DNA of 64,000 nt from Laceyella sediminis. GTDB lineage: Bacteria > Bacillota > Bacilli > Thermoactinomycetales > Thermoactinomycetaceae. The stretch is from positions 30,255 through 94,254 of the forward strand of contig NZ_PVTZ01000012.1 in assembly GCF_003003125.1 (NCBI RefSeq), given 5' to 3'. The notes beneath the pieces were generated by a model. It did no database searches, was not told the origin of the DNA, and saw only the letters and a program-made list of their open reading frames with translations. How positions within the stretch are numbered: the first letter of the stretch is position 1; each line of letters begins with the position of its first letter. A program made the position numbers and the translations under genes. Positions 9,082 to 17,383 of the stretch are shown here, piece after piece.

Positions 9082-9096
9082 GTTGGAAGCGCTTAG
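9082..9096. promoter_or_regulatory. possible CcpA cre site upstream of glpT
   Basis: TTGGAAGCGCTTAGA fits the cre consensus WTGNAANCGNWNNCW except at one position (G for C at position 14). It lies about 140 bases before glpT. Catabolite control of glycerol-phosphate uptake would make sense, but this is a pattern match only. Confidence 0.35.
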
Positions 9097-9138
9097 ATCG
9101 TTTCTGTATTTGTAAGTTAATAATGGTGATGAGGATAG

Positions 9139-9201
9139 GAGACCACTAATTTAAACTCTTTGCGACGTTGCAAAAGGGTTGTATTTGTGGTCTCTTTTTT
9201 T
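9139..9201 (+). promoter_or_regulatory. leader terminator of glpTQ, likely GlpP antitermination target
   Basis: GAGACCAC (9139-9146) pairs exactly with GTGGTCTC (9187-9194), followed by seven T. An inner imperfect stem lies in the loop (ACTCTTTGC against GCAAAAGGGT). The terminator lies before, not after, the operon, 34 bases upstream of the glpT start. In Bacillus subtilis the glp leaders contain such terminators, relieved by GlpP with glycerol 3-phosphate. The same control is inferred here. Confidence 0.6.
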
Positions 9202-9234
9202 CATCCCAATATTTAGCATGGGAGGGAATTGCCG

Positions 9235-10584
9235 ATGAATTGGCTTTTGACATTGTTCAAGCCAGCTCCTCATATTGAGAGGTTGCCAGCGGACAAGATT
9301 GATTCAACTTATCGTCGGCTTCGGCTACAAGTGTTTTTGGGCATTTTTATTGGTTATGCTGGCTATTATTTGGTGCGGAAAAACTTTTCCCTGGCCATTC
9401 CCGATTTGGTGCGGGAAGGCTTCTCCAAAGGTGAGTTGGGACTGGTGCTGTCAGCCATTTCCATCGCATATGGTATCAGCAAGTTTTTGATGGGGATCGT
9501 TTCCGACCGGAGCAACCCCAGGTACTTCCTAGCGACGGGCCTTATTTTATCAGCTCTGATCAACATGGCGTTCGGTTTGATTCCCGCTATTACATCCAGC
9601 ATCACAGTGATGTTTGTGCTGATGTTTTTAAACGGCTGGGCGCAAGGCATGGGATGGCCCCCTAGCGGAAAAACGGTGGTGCATTGGTTTTCCATCAGTG
9701 AACGGGGCACAAAAATGTCTTTGTGGAACATCGCCCATAATATTGGGGGCGGGCTGGTGGCTCCGTTGATGACACTAGGCATCGCGATTTTCGCCACCTG
9801 GAAAAGCGTGTTCTTCTTCCCAGCAATGATTGCGCTGGTGATCGCCCTGTTCATCTTATTGACAGTACGCGACACGCCGCAGTCGGTGGGCTTGCCGCCG
9901 ATTGAAGAATACAAAAACGACTATCCGCAAGGAAGCGAAAACGAAGATTACGACAAGGATTTGACCACGAAGGAAATTCTGTTCAAGTATGTGTTGAACA
10001 ACAAGTTCTTGTGGTATATCGCCCTCGCCAATATCTTTGTGTATTTTGTACGCTATGGTGTCATCGACTGGGCACCCACTTATCTCACGGAAGCGAAGGG
10101 CTTTTCTCCAGAGGGTTCTAGATGGGCGTACTTCCTGTATGAATATGCTGGCATTCCAGGCATGCTGCTGAGCGGATGGATGAGCGACAAGCTGTTCAAA
10201 GGGCGGCGCGCACCGGCAAGTGTCATATTCATGGCCGGCGTATTGATCGCCGTATTAATCTACTGGCTAAATCCGGCGGGCAATCCCTTGTTGGATAACA
10301 TTGCCCTGGTAGCGATCGGGTTCTTGATTTATGGTCCAGTTATGATGATTGGTTTGCACGCATTGGACTTGGTGCCCAAAAAAGCTGCAGGCACCGCGGC
10401 TGGCTTGACTGGATTTTTTGGGTACCTCTTTGGAACCGCTTTCGCCAGCGCCATTGTTGGCTATGTCGTTGACGGCTTTGGTTGGGATGGGATGTTTACA
10501 CTGTTGGTTGTTTCTTGTGTTTTAGCCATCCTTTTCTTGGCTCTGACATGGAACACAGGCAAATCTGAGCAAAAAACGGTTTAA
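9235..10584 (+). CDS. glpT: glycerol-3-phosphate transporter GlpT
   Basis: 449 residues from ATG 9235; GGGAGGG at 9220-9226 gives a spacing of 8, whereas the TTG at 9229 is too close. Major-facilitator antiporter of the organophosphate:phosphate family with twelve hydrophobic segments. Near the N-terminus [17 protein letters not shown] carries the arginine of the substrate site, and [19 protein letters not shown] is the family signature. It exchanges glycerol 3-phosphate for phosphate across the membrane. It is followed by glpQ, which supplies its substrate, and preceded by an antiterminator-type leader and a possible cre site. Confidence 0.93.
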   Translation: MNWLLTLFKPAPHIERLPADKIDSTYRRLRLQVFLGIFIGYAGYYLVRKNFSLAIPDLVREGFSKGELGLVLSAISIAYGISKFLMGIVSDRSNPRYFLATGLILSALINMAFGLIPAITSSITVMFVLMFLNGWAQGMGWPPSGKTVVHWFSISERGTKMSLWNIAHNIGGGLVAPLMTLGIAIFATWKSVFFFPAMIALVIALFILLTVRDTPQSVGLPPIEEYKNDYPQGSENEDYDKDLTTKEILFKYVLNNKFLWYIALANIFVYFVRYGVIDWAPTYLTEAKGFSPEGSRWAYFLYEYAGIPGMLLSGWMSDKLFKGRRAPASVIFMAGVLIAVLIYWLNPAGNPLLDNIALVAIGFLIYGPVMMIGLHALDLVPKKAAGTAAGLTGFFGYLFGTAFASAIVGYVVDGFGWDGMFTLLVVSCVLAILFLALTWNTGKSEQKTV

Positions 10585-10623
10585 ACCGTCATTTGACTAC
10601 TGACATCAATGGGGGAACAGCAA

Positions 10624-11544
10624 ATGAAAAAGTCAATGAAACGTGTAGCCATGACCATCGCCGCATTAGGACTCAGCTTTGCAGTCGGGGTGACCAGCGC
10701 TTTCGCCGCACCAGATGCAGCTCGGGCGGGCAAAGGACACAAGGATCTTTTGTCACCCGACCGGATCCTGAATGTGGCCCATCGGGGGGCTTCCGGCCAT
10801 GCGCCTGAGCATACCATCGTCGCTTATCAGCTGGCGAAAAAGATGAAAGCGGACTACATTGAAATCGATTTGCAGATGACCAAAGACGGCCACCTCATCG
10901 CCATGCACGATGAAACGCTGGATCGGACCACGAACGGCACCGGACTGGTAAAAGATCACACCTTGGCTGAAATCAAGCGGTTGGATGCCGGATCATGGTT
11001 CAACGAAGCATATCCGGATAAAGCGAAGCCGGACTACAAAGGATTAAAAGTACCGACGCTTGATGAAGTGCTTCACCATTTTGGCCACAGTGCCAATTAC
11101 TACATCGAAACCAAAGCGCCGGAAATCTACCCGGGCATGGAAGAAAAATTGCTGAAGACCTTGGAAGCTCATCGACTCATTGGCAAGCACGCCAAGCGTG
11201 GAAAGGTGATCATCCAATCTTTCAGCCCAGAAAGCTTGAAAAAAATCCATGCTCTGAACCCAGAGATCCCCTTGGTTACCCTGCTGTGGTATGAAAACGA
11301 ACAAGGCCACATCACGAAACGGGAACTGGATGAGATCAAAACCTACGCCATCGGGGTTGGTGCCAACTTCGACCGCATTGACCGCGCGTACGTCCAAAAG
11401 GTGCGCAAGAGTGGCTTGCTGTTCCACCCTTACACCGTCAACGAAAAACCGGATATGAAGCGCATGCTCGATTGGGGCGCGACCGGCATGTTCACCAACT
11501 ACGCCGACCGCTTGACTGACCTTTTAAAAAAGAATTGCAACTAG
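10624..11544 (+). CDS. glpQ: secreted glycerophosphodiester phosphodiesterase GlpQ
   Basis: 306 residues from ATG 10624, behind GGGGGAA; the ATG at 10609 precedes that site. Residues 1-27 are a signal peptide ending TSAFA-APDA. The mature enzyme is a GDPD TIM barrel: HRG motif ([15 protein letters not shown]), [21 protein letters not shown], and TKAPE in the middle. It hydrolyses glycerophosphodiesters outside the cell to glycerol 3-phosphate plus alcohol. It lies 39 bases after glpT, in the same operon, so product and transporter are co-expressed. Confidence 0.93.
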   Translation: MKKSMKRVAMTIAALGLSFAVGVTSAFAAPDAARAGKGHKDLLSPDRILNVAHRGASGHAPEHTIVAYQLAKKMKADYIEIDLQMTKDGHLIAMHDETLDRTTNGTGLVKDHTLAEIKRLDAGSWFNEAYPDKAKPDYKGLKVPTLDEVLHHFGHSANYYIETKAPEIYPGMEEKLLKTLEAHRLIGKHAKRGKVIIQSFSPESLKKIHALNPEIPLVTLLWYENEQGHITKRELDEIKTYAIGVGANFDRIDRAYVQKVRKSGLLFHPYTVNEKPDMKRMLDWGATGMFTNYADRLTDLLKKNCN

Positions 11545-11570
11545 TTGCCGGAAGATCCAGGATGGTGAAA

Positions 11571-11608
11571 AAAACTCTTCTCACAAGCTTGTGAGAAGAG
11601 TTTTTTTT
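11571..11608 (+). terminator. terminator of glpTQ (bidirectional)
   Basis: A perfect inverted repeat around ACAAGCTTGT (11571-11603) is followed by eight T. The A run on the other side lets it serve the minus-strand genes too. A second copy at 12894-12937 has one mismatch. Confidence 0.85.
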
Positions 11609-11741
11609 GTTCGGTATCACAATATTAATTTTTTCCTTGCTGACTCTTTACGTATTGGATTAGTTGTGGTTGATTACTTTCTTTTGCTATGGTTTCAGTT
11701 AATGCTATCGTAACTAATCATCCTATTAATTTCGGCATGTT

Positions 11742-11863
11742 TTAAGGGTGAGATTTTTTACTATCTGATGCAAACATGTTTCCTTCTAAATACGCTATCA
11801 CAAAATCTTTATACTCTTCCCATTCCCATTGGGTTACGGGCAAAAGACTGATAATTTCTTGGA
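11742..11863 (-). pseudogene. 3' fragment of a putative immunity gene
   Basis: Last 40 codons of a gene matching the end of the one at 13067-13705 (PVTQWEWEEYKDFVIAYLEG). It runs into foreign sequence at 11863. It is part of repeat copy 1 and has no start. Confidence 0.8.
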
Positions 11864-12024
11864 CAAAGAATACGAGTTACACAAGAAAAATCAAGATTAT
11901 TTATATAATTTTTTAAAAAATATTTAATATTATGGTTATAGGTACTATAATAAAACTGTAGCCGCAACATACGTTCTCTACCCACACTATCTATTCTGGT
12001 TAAATAACCGAGGGGGGTATGACG

Positions 12025-12198
12025 ATGCGCGGAAAATGGTTTGTTCTAAAAGGTATGGGTATCGAAGGCCGTATTGCAAAAAAATTCAGGGCACCAAAAC
12101 CTAGTGCCTGCTGGTCATGTGGCAAAGACGACAAACTGTCATGGAGCAACGGGGAGTGGAAATGCTCCCGCTGTGAAGTTGTCGTCGAGCCTGATTAA
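12025..12198 (+). CDS. small zinc-ribbon protein, first gene of a two-gene module
   Basis: 57 residues from ATG 12025. GGGGGG at 12012-12017 gives a spacing of 7, and the ATG at 12019 is too close. The C-terminal half has CWSCGKDDKLSWSNGEWK followed by CSRC, a four-cysteine zinc ribbon, ending EPD. A homologue with the same KPSxC and SWSNGEWKC core lies in the integrated element at 28135-28275, again just upstream of the same type of larger gene. Function unknown: it could bind nucleic acid or its partner protein. An extended -10 TACTATAAT lies at 11943-11951. Confidence 0.7.
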   Translation: MRGKWFVLKGMGIEGRIAKKFRAPKPSACWSCGKDDKLSWSNGEWKCSRCEVVVEPD

Positions 12199-12253
12199 TC
12201 TGATTATTTAAAAAATAGGTTGATGACAGTCTAATGTTTGACGTATACTTGAA

Positions 12254-12283
12254 CCAGTCTCATATTTGGGACTGGCTTTTTAT
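12254..12283 (+). terminator. hairpin between the two module genes
   Basis: CCAGTCTC (12254-12261) pairs with GGGACTGG (12268-12275) with one wobble, then CTTTTTATT. It has terminator form and lies between the zinc-ribbon gene and its partner. The module copy at 28.3 kb has an unrelated hairpin in the same place. Confidence 0.65.
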
Positions 12284-12309
12284 TGATACCAATAAGGAGA
12301 GTAGTCCTC

Positions 12310-12861
12310 ATGAAAAAGCGTTGGTACCAAGCCTTTTTAGACGGCTACAAACCGGCTGTGTTAGAATTGAACACCCTTCAAACTTACAGCCAATTAAAAG
12401 AGTATCCACACATTACACACGTTCTACCGCATGAGCCGCGCAGCTGTCTGTTCTTTCAAAATGACACCTTGATGAATGACTTTAAAAACAGAATGGACGG
12501 TGTACAAGCCTACTCTGGTGCATACCATTATCATCTCGGTATCGCCCTTGGATTTCCTGAACGATCCGTGCAGTACTATGCACACATGCGGGAAATTGAG
12601 GAGTTGGTCGGTGAATATCCAATCGACGAGGTTGAGAACGGCGTAGGCGTTGTTTGGGCTGGCTTTTACTTTTCTTCTCACAAAGCATTTGTCGTAGATG
12701 AGATCAATTGGCTTTGGAAAACATACACCCACAAAGAAGCAGTGAAACACCCACTGTATCTAACTGACAAAAAAACGGACAAGACCCTAGAGATTCGTTA
12801 TGGCGACTTTGACAGCGTTAAAGACTTTGCTAAAACACATCTGGTTCCTGCCCATATATAA
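12310..12861 (+). CDS. module partner protein, unknown function (copy A)
   Basis: 183 residues from ATG 12310, with AAGGAGAG upstream. It starts MKKRWYQAFLDGYKPAV and shares with the protein at 28369-28938 QAFLDGYKP, FFQN, a LGFP-SV-YA motif, GEYP, a GV-WAGF motif, EI-WLW and KYGD/RYGD. The lengths are alike (183 and 189) and the order is collinear. It is soluble, without signal peptide or known catalytic motif. Conserved aromatic and acidic positions suggest a compact folded domain. I do not recognise the family. Because it sits in an immunity locus here and in a mobile element elsewhere, a conflict-related role is a guess. Confidence 0.75.
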   Translation: MKKRWYQAFLDGYKPAVLELNTLQTYSQLKEYPHITHVLPHEPRSCLFFQNDTLMNDFKNRMDGVQAYSGAYHYHLGIALGFPERSVQYYAHMREIEELVGEYPIDEVENGVGVVWAGFYFSSHKAFVVDEINWLWKTYTHKEAVKHPLYLTDKKTDKTLEIRYGDFDSVKDFAKTHLVPAHI

Positions 12862-12886
12862 CCCCGAAACGGGGCTATTTTGTTTT
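12861..12886 (+). terminator. terminator after module copy A
   Basis: ACCCCG pairs with CGGGGCT around an AAA loop (12861-12875), followed by ATTTTGTTTT. Confidence 0.65.
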
Positions 12887-12893
12887 ATAATCC

Positions 12894-13188
12894 AAAAAAA
12901 CTCTTCTCACAAGCTTGTTAGAAGAGTTTTTTTGGTCGGCATCACAATGTTAATTTTTTCCTTGCTGACTCTTTACGTATTGGATTAGTTGTGGTTGATT
13001 ACTTTCTTTTGCTATGGTTTCAGTTAATGCTATCGTAACTAATCATCCTGTTAATTTTGGCATGTTTTAAGGGTGAGATTTTTTACTATCTGATGCAAAC
13101 ATGTTTCCTTCTAAATACGCTATCACAAAATCTTTATACTCTTCCCATTCCCATTGGGTTACGGGCAAAAGACTAATAATTTCTTGGA
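12894..13188. repeat. 296-bp direct repeat, copy 2
   Basis: The intact context of the repeat. It holds a terminator hairpin (12894-12937), about 130 bases of untranslated sequence and the last 40 codons of the immunity-like gene at 13067-13705. See copy 1 at 11568-11863. Confidence 0.9.
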
Positions 13189-13705
13189 TGAGTTGTTTTA
13201 GTTTGGGTGCGTTCATTCGTGCCATTTCCTCTGTTCGTTTATCACGGATCCAGCGGAATGGTACAAAGATATCTGTGTTTACCTTGATATATAGCCCCCA
13301 ATCTTCTCCGTCAGCCTCGGTATAGAATGAGAGTGTGATGGCTTCTCCAAATACTTCCCATTCGAAATTGTCATTATAACAAGTAGTTCCCAAATCAATG
13401 TGCATTTCGGTGATATCGCCATTTTGCTCTATAAAGGAAACCAGATCTTCGGTTGGATGTGATGTGGTTACTTTCATTTGATTGTGCGAGGCCAAAGTTC
13501 GTGTCTCTTGTACATTGAAGGATTTTCTAAATGCATCGTCACCAGCAGAAACTGTAACCATTTCTATATAACTTACATATCCAAATGATTGAGCGGCCAA
13601 GAATATTTTATGAATGAGATCTAAGTTTGTTGTTTTGTGTTTGTCTATTTCAACATAGATTGCTCCTGCTATAGAGGGATCATGCCGATGATAGAGTCTT
13701 TCCAT
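13067..13705 (-). CDS. putative immunity protein, divergent member of the array
   Basis: 212 residues. It is clearly related to the four following genes: IYVEIDKHKTT against IYAELDKSKTS, AGDDAF, NTDIFVPFRW, APKLKQLI and LLPVTQWEWEEY. It is the most diverged of the five. Soluble, acidic, no catalytic motif. The family is not one I can name. Array position, toxin remnants in between and paralogy suggest polymorphic-toxin immunity proteins. The 3' end is duplicated at 11742-11863. Confidence 0.65.
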   Translation of the reverse strand: MERLYHRHDPSIAGAIYVEIDKHKTTNLDLIHKIFLAAQSFGYVSYIEMVTVSAGDDAFRKSFNVQETRTLASHNQMKVTTSHPTEDLVSFIEQNGDITEMHIDLGTTCYNDNFEWEVFGEAITLSFYTEADGEDWGLYIKVNTDIFVPFRWIRDKRTEEMARMNAPKLKQLIQEIISLLPVTQWEWEEYKDFVIAYLEGNMFASDSKKSHP

Positions 13706-13839
13706 TTGGATCGGCTCCTATATCATTGATATTTACTATATTCATATGATTTTAAAACGATGTGATTTTTAAGCAAGCTAACCTTGATCAGTTGGATTAA
13801 CATGTTGTCAAGTTAATAACTGTTAGCCAAGAATAATAC

Positions 13840-14156
13840 CTAATCCATGTCTGGGTTTGAAACATTGACTCTAGGACAAAATTTTTCGTTACGGTTATCT
13901 TCTAATACTTCAACGATCTGTTTATTTTCAAAAACTTGACGCTCTAGGAACTCGATTTCACCGACCCTTCCCAGCCAAGCTGCTTCATTTTTTTGCTAGA
14001 AGAATTATTTCTAAAGTTAATGAATTTTTCTTCCGCGTAGCCTGTAAGATAAGGTCTGAGCGCCTGCATTCTGTCTTCAAAAGAGGCTGCTCTGTGAACT
14101 TCCCAATCAAGTTTGGTCTGTGCAGCATCTCGATAAACAGGTAGCTTATTTGTCAA
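13840..14156 (-). pseudogene. toxin C-terminal remnant 1 (frameshifted, 3'-truncated)
   Basis: The TTG start (14156-14154) overlaps the TGA of the upstream immunity gene. The first frame gives VYRDAAQTKLDWEV and further sequence up to NNSSSKK. The reading then continues in another frame as NEAAWLGRVGEIEFLERQ, then VFENKQIVEVLED, and stops after VSNPDMD. The remnant at 16.1-16.6 kb carries the same sequence and goes further. The frameshift lies in the A/T run near 13990. Inferred to be a dead toxin tail. Confidence 0.65.
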
Positions 14157-14791
14157 TTAATGTTTGCCTCGCTGTTGTGTAATAGGTTATTTAACGGATA
14201 GTTGAGATATTCTTTCATATGAGGTAGGGTTTCTTGCCACTCCCAATCAGTGACAGGGAAGATGGTTAAGCAATTCTCGAGTAATTGTTTAAGGATAGGT
14301 GAGTTTGCTCGTGCCATCGCTTCTGTACAACCATCTTTTTTCCGGTAAAAGGGGACAAAAATATCCGTATTGATAAATATGTTCATGCCCCACTCTTCGT
14401 CAGGATATAGATAAAAAATTAGAAGTACTGCTCCGCCTAACAGAATGGTTCGATCATGCTCATCTACACCTGTTGTGCTTAGGTAGAAGTAAAGCTTACA
14501 GACATCATGGTGTTCTTCTATAAACGCAATAAAGTCTTTGGTGGGGGATTCTGTGGTAATGTTCATTTTTTCGATGGGTTGAAAGACTTGTTCTTTTTGT
14601 AGATTAATAGATTCAACAAAGGCATCGTCACCTGCTGTCTCGGTGGTGACTTCAATTCGAGTAACAAATCCGAAGTCCTTCGCTATGTCAAATACCTTTT
14701 GGGTTAAGTCCATTATCGAGGTTTTGCTCTTGTCTAATTCGGCATAAATCGTTCCAAGACCATAGTTTGAACGCCAGACACGTTGTGCCAA
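14153..14791 (-). CDS. putative immunity protein (array member 2)
   Basis: 212 residues. Shares YGLGTIYAELDKSKTS, a MDL-QKVF helix, EVTTETAGDDAFVE, STTG, NTDIFVPF and LKQLLENCLTIFPVTDWEW with the neighbours. The C-terminal tail after YLNYP differs from the other copies. Preceded by an AGAAAGATG-type site. Its stop overlaps the toxin remnant start (TTGA). Probably made with the genes upstream on the minus strand. Confidence 0.7.
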   Translation of the reverse strand: MAQRVWRSNYGLGTIYAELDKSKTSIMDLTQKVFDIAKDFGFVTRIEVTTETAGDDAFVESINLQKEQVFQPIEKMNITTESPTKDFIAFIEEHHDVCKLYFYLSTTGVDEHDRTILLGGAVLLIFYLYPDEEWGMNIFINTDIFVPFYRKKDGCTEAMARANSPILKQLLENCLTIFPVTDWEWQETLPHMKEYLNYPLNNLLHNSEANIN

Positions 14792-14799
14792 TTTTCATC

Positions 14800-15050
14800 A
14801 CATCTTTCTGTAAGATAGGTTCCTTAGTGTCTGCATCCTGTCTTCAGGAGTGGCCGTTCGGTAGCTTTCCAATCAAGTTTGGTATGTGTAGCAGTTGTTT
14901 AACGTAATAAATTTAAATACTTTTCCAAATAACATGGTGTTTCTTCTTGCCACTCGGTAACAGGAAGCTAGGATAAATCGCCTTACATGCATGAAGCGAA
15001 TGGGAAATAAGGCAATTGTGTTAGACCCTCATTCCGTTCGCCTCGCTGTT
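14800..15050 (-). pseudogene. scrambled remnants of toxin and immunity genes
   Basis: No usable frame. On the minus strand, 14810-14900 is recognisably the same DNA as the toxin remnants (ACCAAACTTGATTGG, GAAGACAGGATGCAG), now with stops and indels. 14930-14975 resembles the 3' part of the immunity genes (GCCACTCGGTAACAGGAAGC on plus). This indicates at least one further cassette that has rotted away. Confidence 0.55.
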
Positions 15051-15059
15051 GATAGTAGA

Positions 15060-15668
15060 TTACTTAACGGATAGTTTGAGATATTCTTCCATATAAGGCA
15101 GAGGGTCAAGCCACTCCCACTCGGTGACAGGGAAGCGGGTTAAGCAATTCTCAAGCAATTGCTTCAGGATGGGGGCGTTTTTTTGTGCCATTGCTTCTGT
15201 GCAGTCATTTTTTTCCCAAAAGAATGGAACGAAAATGTCAGTATTAATATGGATATTAATCCACCACTCCTCGTCAGGTTCAAGAAAGAGGACTAGTTGT
15301 ACGGCACGTCCCAAAAGAACGGTGTTTCCATATTCATTTATACCGGTGGTGCATAAGGAGAAGTAAAGCCTGCTGACATCGTGATTTTTTTCTACAAACG
15401 CAATGAGTTCTTTTGTCGGTGTTTTGGTAGTAATATTCAACTTTTCAATTGGTTGTTCAAATGGTTCTACCCCTTGTAAATTATAGGTTTCAACAAAAGC
15501 GTCATCACCGATTGATTCGGTGGTTACTTCAACTCGATTGATATATCCGAAGTCTTCTGCTACACTGAATACTTTTTGAATCAGATCCATTATCGAGGTT
15601 TTGCTTTTGTCCAACTCGGCATAAATCGTTCCAAGTCCGTAGTTATAACGCCATACACGTATTGCCAA
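15060..15668 (-). CDS. putative immunity protein (array member 3)
   Basis: 202 residues; starts MAIRVWRYNYGLGTIY. Same conserved blocks as the other members: AELDKSKTSIMDLIQKVF, STGINEYGN-type loop, INTDIFVPFFWEKN, ILKQLLENCLTRFPVTEWEW and a YLKLSVK end. Preceded by AAAGGTGTGATG. Middle-region differences between paralogues (residues 60-130) would fit diversification against variant toxins, which is inference. Confidence 0.7.
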   Translation of the reverse strand: MAIRVWRYNYGLGTIYAELDKSKTSIMDLIQKVFSVAEDFGYINRVEVTTESIGDDAFVETYNLQGVEPFEQPIEKLNITTKTPTKELIAFVEKNHDVSRLYFSLCTTGINEYGNTVLLGRAVQLVLFLEPDEEWWINIHINTDIFVPFFWEKNDCTEAMAQKNAPILKQLLENCLTRFPVTEWEWLDPLPYMEEYLKLSVK

Positions 15669-15831
15669 TTTTCATCACACCTTTTTAATTTAATAATTCA
15701 ATTATAATCTAAAATATGTTTTTGTGAATATTTCAGATGATGTAGAAATCGACAAAAGTTTCCTTAAAGAGCTTTTTACGCTCGGAGACAGGAAACCATA
15801 ACAGACATGGTTGTTCCTGCCTTTGGTGTTA

Positions 15832-16140
15832 TTAACCTGCAGATTGGTTGTTGTCCACTGCAAATAATCCAGACTTATCCAAATCATCCAACTCGCGCTT
15901 AATTTCGGCCAAAGCCGCTTCGATGGACTCCGCTTCTTTCTCTTGCTTAGATTCCATTGCAGTCAAATCAAGCTCAGTGATTTCATCAATAACATCACTC
16001 AGCGAATTCCATCCATCTGAAGTGTCTTCTGTTGTTCTTTCTTTTACTGGAGCGGTTTTCTTTTTCTTCTGCTCTTGCATTTCCTGCTCAATCCGGTTGC
16101 GCTCGGCTTCCGGTTTGCTTTGGTAAAGGTCGAAGCGACA
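15832..16140 (-). pseudogene. C-terminal fragment of an unidentified protein
   Basis: An open stretch without a proper start reads FDLYQSKPEAERNRIEQEM, then a Lys-rich part, WNSLSDVIDEITELDL, EIKRELDDLDKSGLFAV and stop. It is charged and helical and unlike either the immunity proteins or the toxin remnants. It joins the toxin remnant at about 16140. It could be the end of a mobile-element or secretion-associated protein; I do not recognise it. An internal ATG at 16080 could yield an 82-residue product. Confidence 0.45.
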
Positions 16141-16640
16141 ACTTTAGCTCTTTCCCGATAAATTGCAGCGATGCGATGCCCTGTGGCTGTTGATCATCAG
16201 TATAAGTAGGAGTATCATAGCCGGAGCTTTTTATTTTTGTATTGGCTTTTTCCAATTGACCAGTGATTGCACTTTTTTCCCTGAAATGTTATTGATCCCT
16301 TTCACTTCATATATTTCTTGTTCAATTCGAAAATCAGGGTTTGAAATTTTGGTATCTGGATAAATGTGTATATCACGGTCGTCTTCTAATACTTCAACGA
16401 TCTGTTTATTTTCAAAAACTTGACGCTCTAGGAACTCGATCTCACCGACCGTTCCCAGCCAAGCTGCTTCATTTTTTTGCTAGAAGAATTATTTCTAAAG
16501 TTAATGAATTTTTCTTCCGCGTAGCCTGTAAGATAAGGTCTGAGCGCCTGCATTCTGTCTTCAAAAGAGGCTACTCTGTGAGCTTCCCAATCAAGTTTGG
16601 TCTGTGCAGCATCTCGATAAACAGGTAGCTTAGGTGTCAA
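16140..16640 (-). pseudogene. toxin C-terminal remnant 2 with PD-(D/E)XK-like motif
   Basis: TTG-started frame from 16640 almost identical to remnant 1 for 56 codons. It then shifts frame to NEAAWLGTVGEIEFLERQ and carries on past the break point of remnant 1: ISNPDFRIEQEIYEVKG, a second shift, then SAITGQLEKANTKIKSSGYD and QGIASLQFIGKELKLS. PD followed by E-V-K is the spacing of PD-(D/E)XK nucleases and resembles CdiA-type nuclease tails. Two frameshifts make it dead. An immunity gene follows at 15668. Confidence 0.6.
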
Positions 16641-16670
16641 TAGATGTTCGTCTTGCTATTAGATAGTAGG

Positions 16671-17282
16671 TTACTTGTTCTTTACGGAAAGGTTAAGATA
16701 CGTTTCCGTATAATATAGGGTGTCTAGCCACTCCCACTCTGTGACAGGGAAGCGGGTTAAGCAGTTTTCAAGCAATCGTTTCAGGACAGGGGCATTTGTT
16801 TCTGCCATTGCTTCAGTACAAGAATCTTTTACCCGAGACAAAGGGACGAAAATATCTGTATTGATAAATATGTTCATCCCCCACTCTTCGTCGGGGTTGA
16901 GATAAATGATTAGATCCACGGCTCCGCCTATTAGAACAGTCTGGCCCTTATCGTTTATTCCTGTTGTGCTTAATGAGAAGCAAAGTTCATTGACATCAGG
17001 GTGTTTTTTTATAAAGGTTAAAAACTCTTCAGTCGGGGCTTTGGTAGTGATATGTAACTGATCGATTGGTTTAAACGCTCCTGTTCCTTGCACATTATAT
17101 TGTTCAACAAATGCATCTTCACCGATTGATTCAGTAGCTACTTCGACTCGACTGATAAATCCAAAATCTTCCGCTATGGCGAATGCATTCTTGATTATGT
17201 CCATCATCGAGGTTTTGCTTTTGTCCAACTCGGCATAAATCGTTCCAAGACCATAGTTATAACGCCAGATACGTATTGCCAA
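16671..17282 (-). CDS. putative immunity protein (array member 4)
   Basis: 203 residues; MAIRIWRYNYGLGTIYAEL start. Nearly identical to member 5 in the stretch IGEDAFVEQYNVQGTGAFKP. Ends YLNLSVKNK. It shares the short TTTTCATCACACCTTTCTG upstream flank with the other members, showing that the units arose by duplication. Confidence 0.7.
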   Translation of the reverse strand: MAIRIWRYNYGLGTIYAELDKSKTSMMDIIKNAFAIAEDFGFISRVEVATESIGEDAFVEQYNVQGTGAFKPIDQLHITTKAPTEEFLTFIKKHPDVNELCFSLSTTGINDKGQTVLIGGAVDLIIYLNPDEEWGMNIFINTDIFVPLSRVKDSCTEAMAETNAPVLKRLLENCLTRFPVTEWEWLDTLYYTETYLNLSVKNK

Positions 17283-17383
17283 TTTTCATCACACCTTTCT
17301 GTATAGGGTCGCTGTATCATCTTCACGATGTGCAGTGTATAACTTATTAGTTAATACATGTTTGCCTCGCTGTTGATAGTAGT

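Larger units (their letters stand above)
11568..11863. repeat. 296-bp direct repeat, copy 1
   Basis: Nearly identical to 12894-13188, with only a handful of substitutions. Both copies begin at an AAAAAAACTCTTCTC hairpin and end within TTTCTTGGA. Copy 2 contains the 3' end of an intact putative immunity gene. Copy 1 carries only that 3' end (stop at 11742-11744, minus strand), cut at 11863. The two copies flank a 1.03-kb plus-strand module. Confidence 0.9.
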
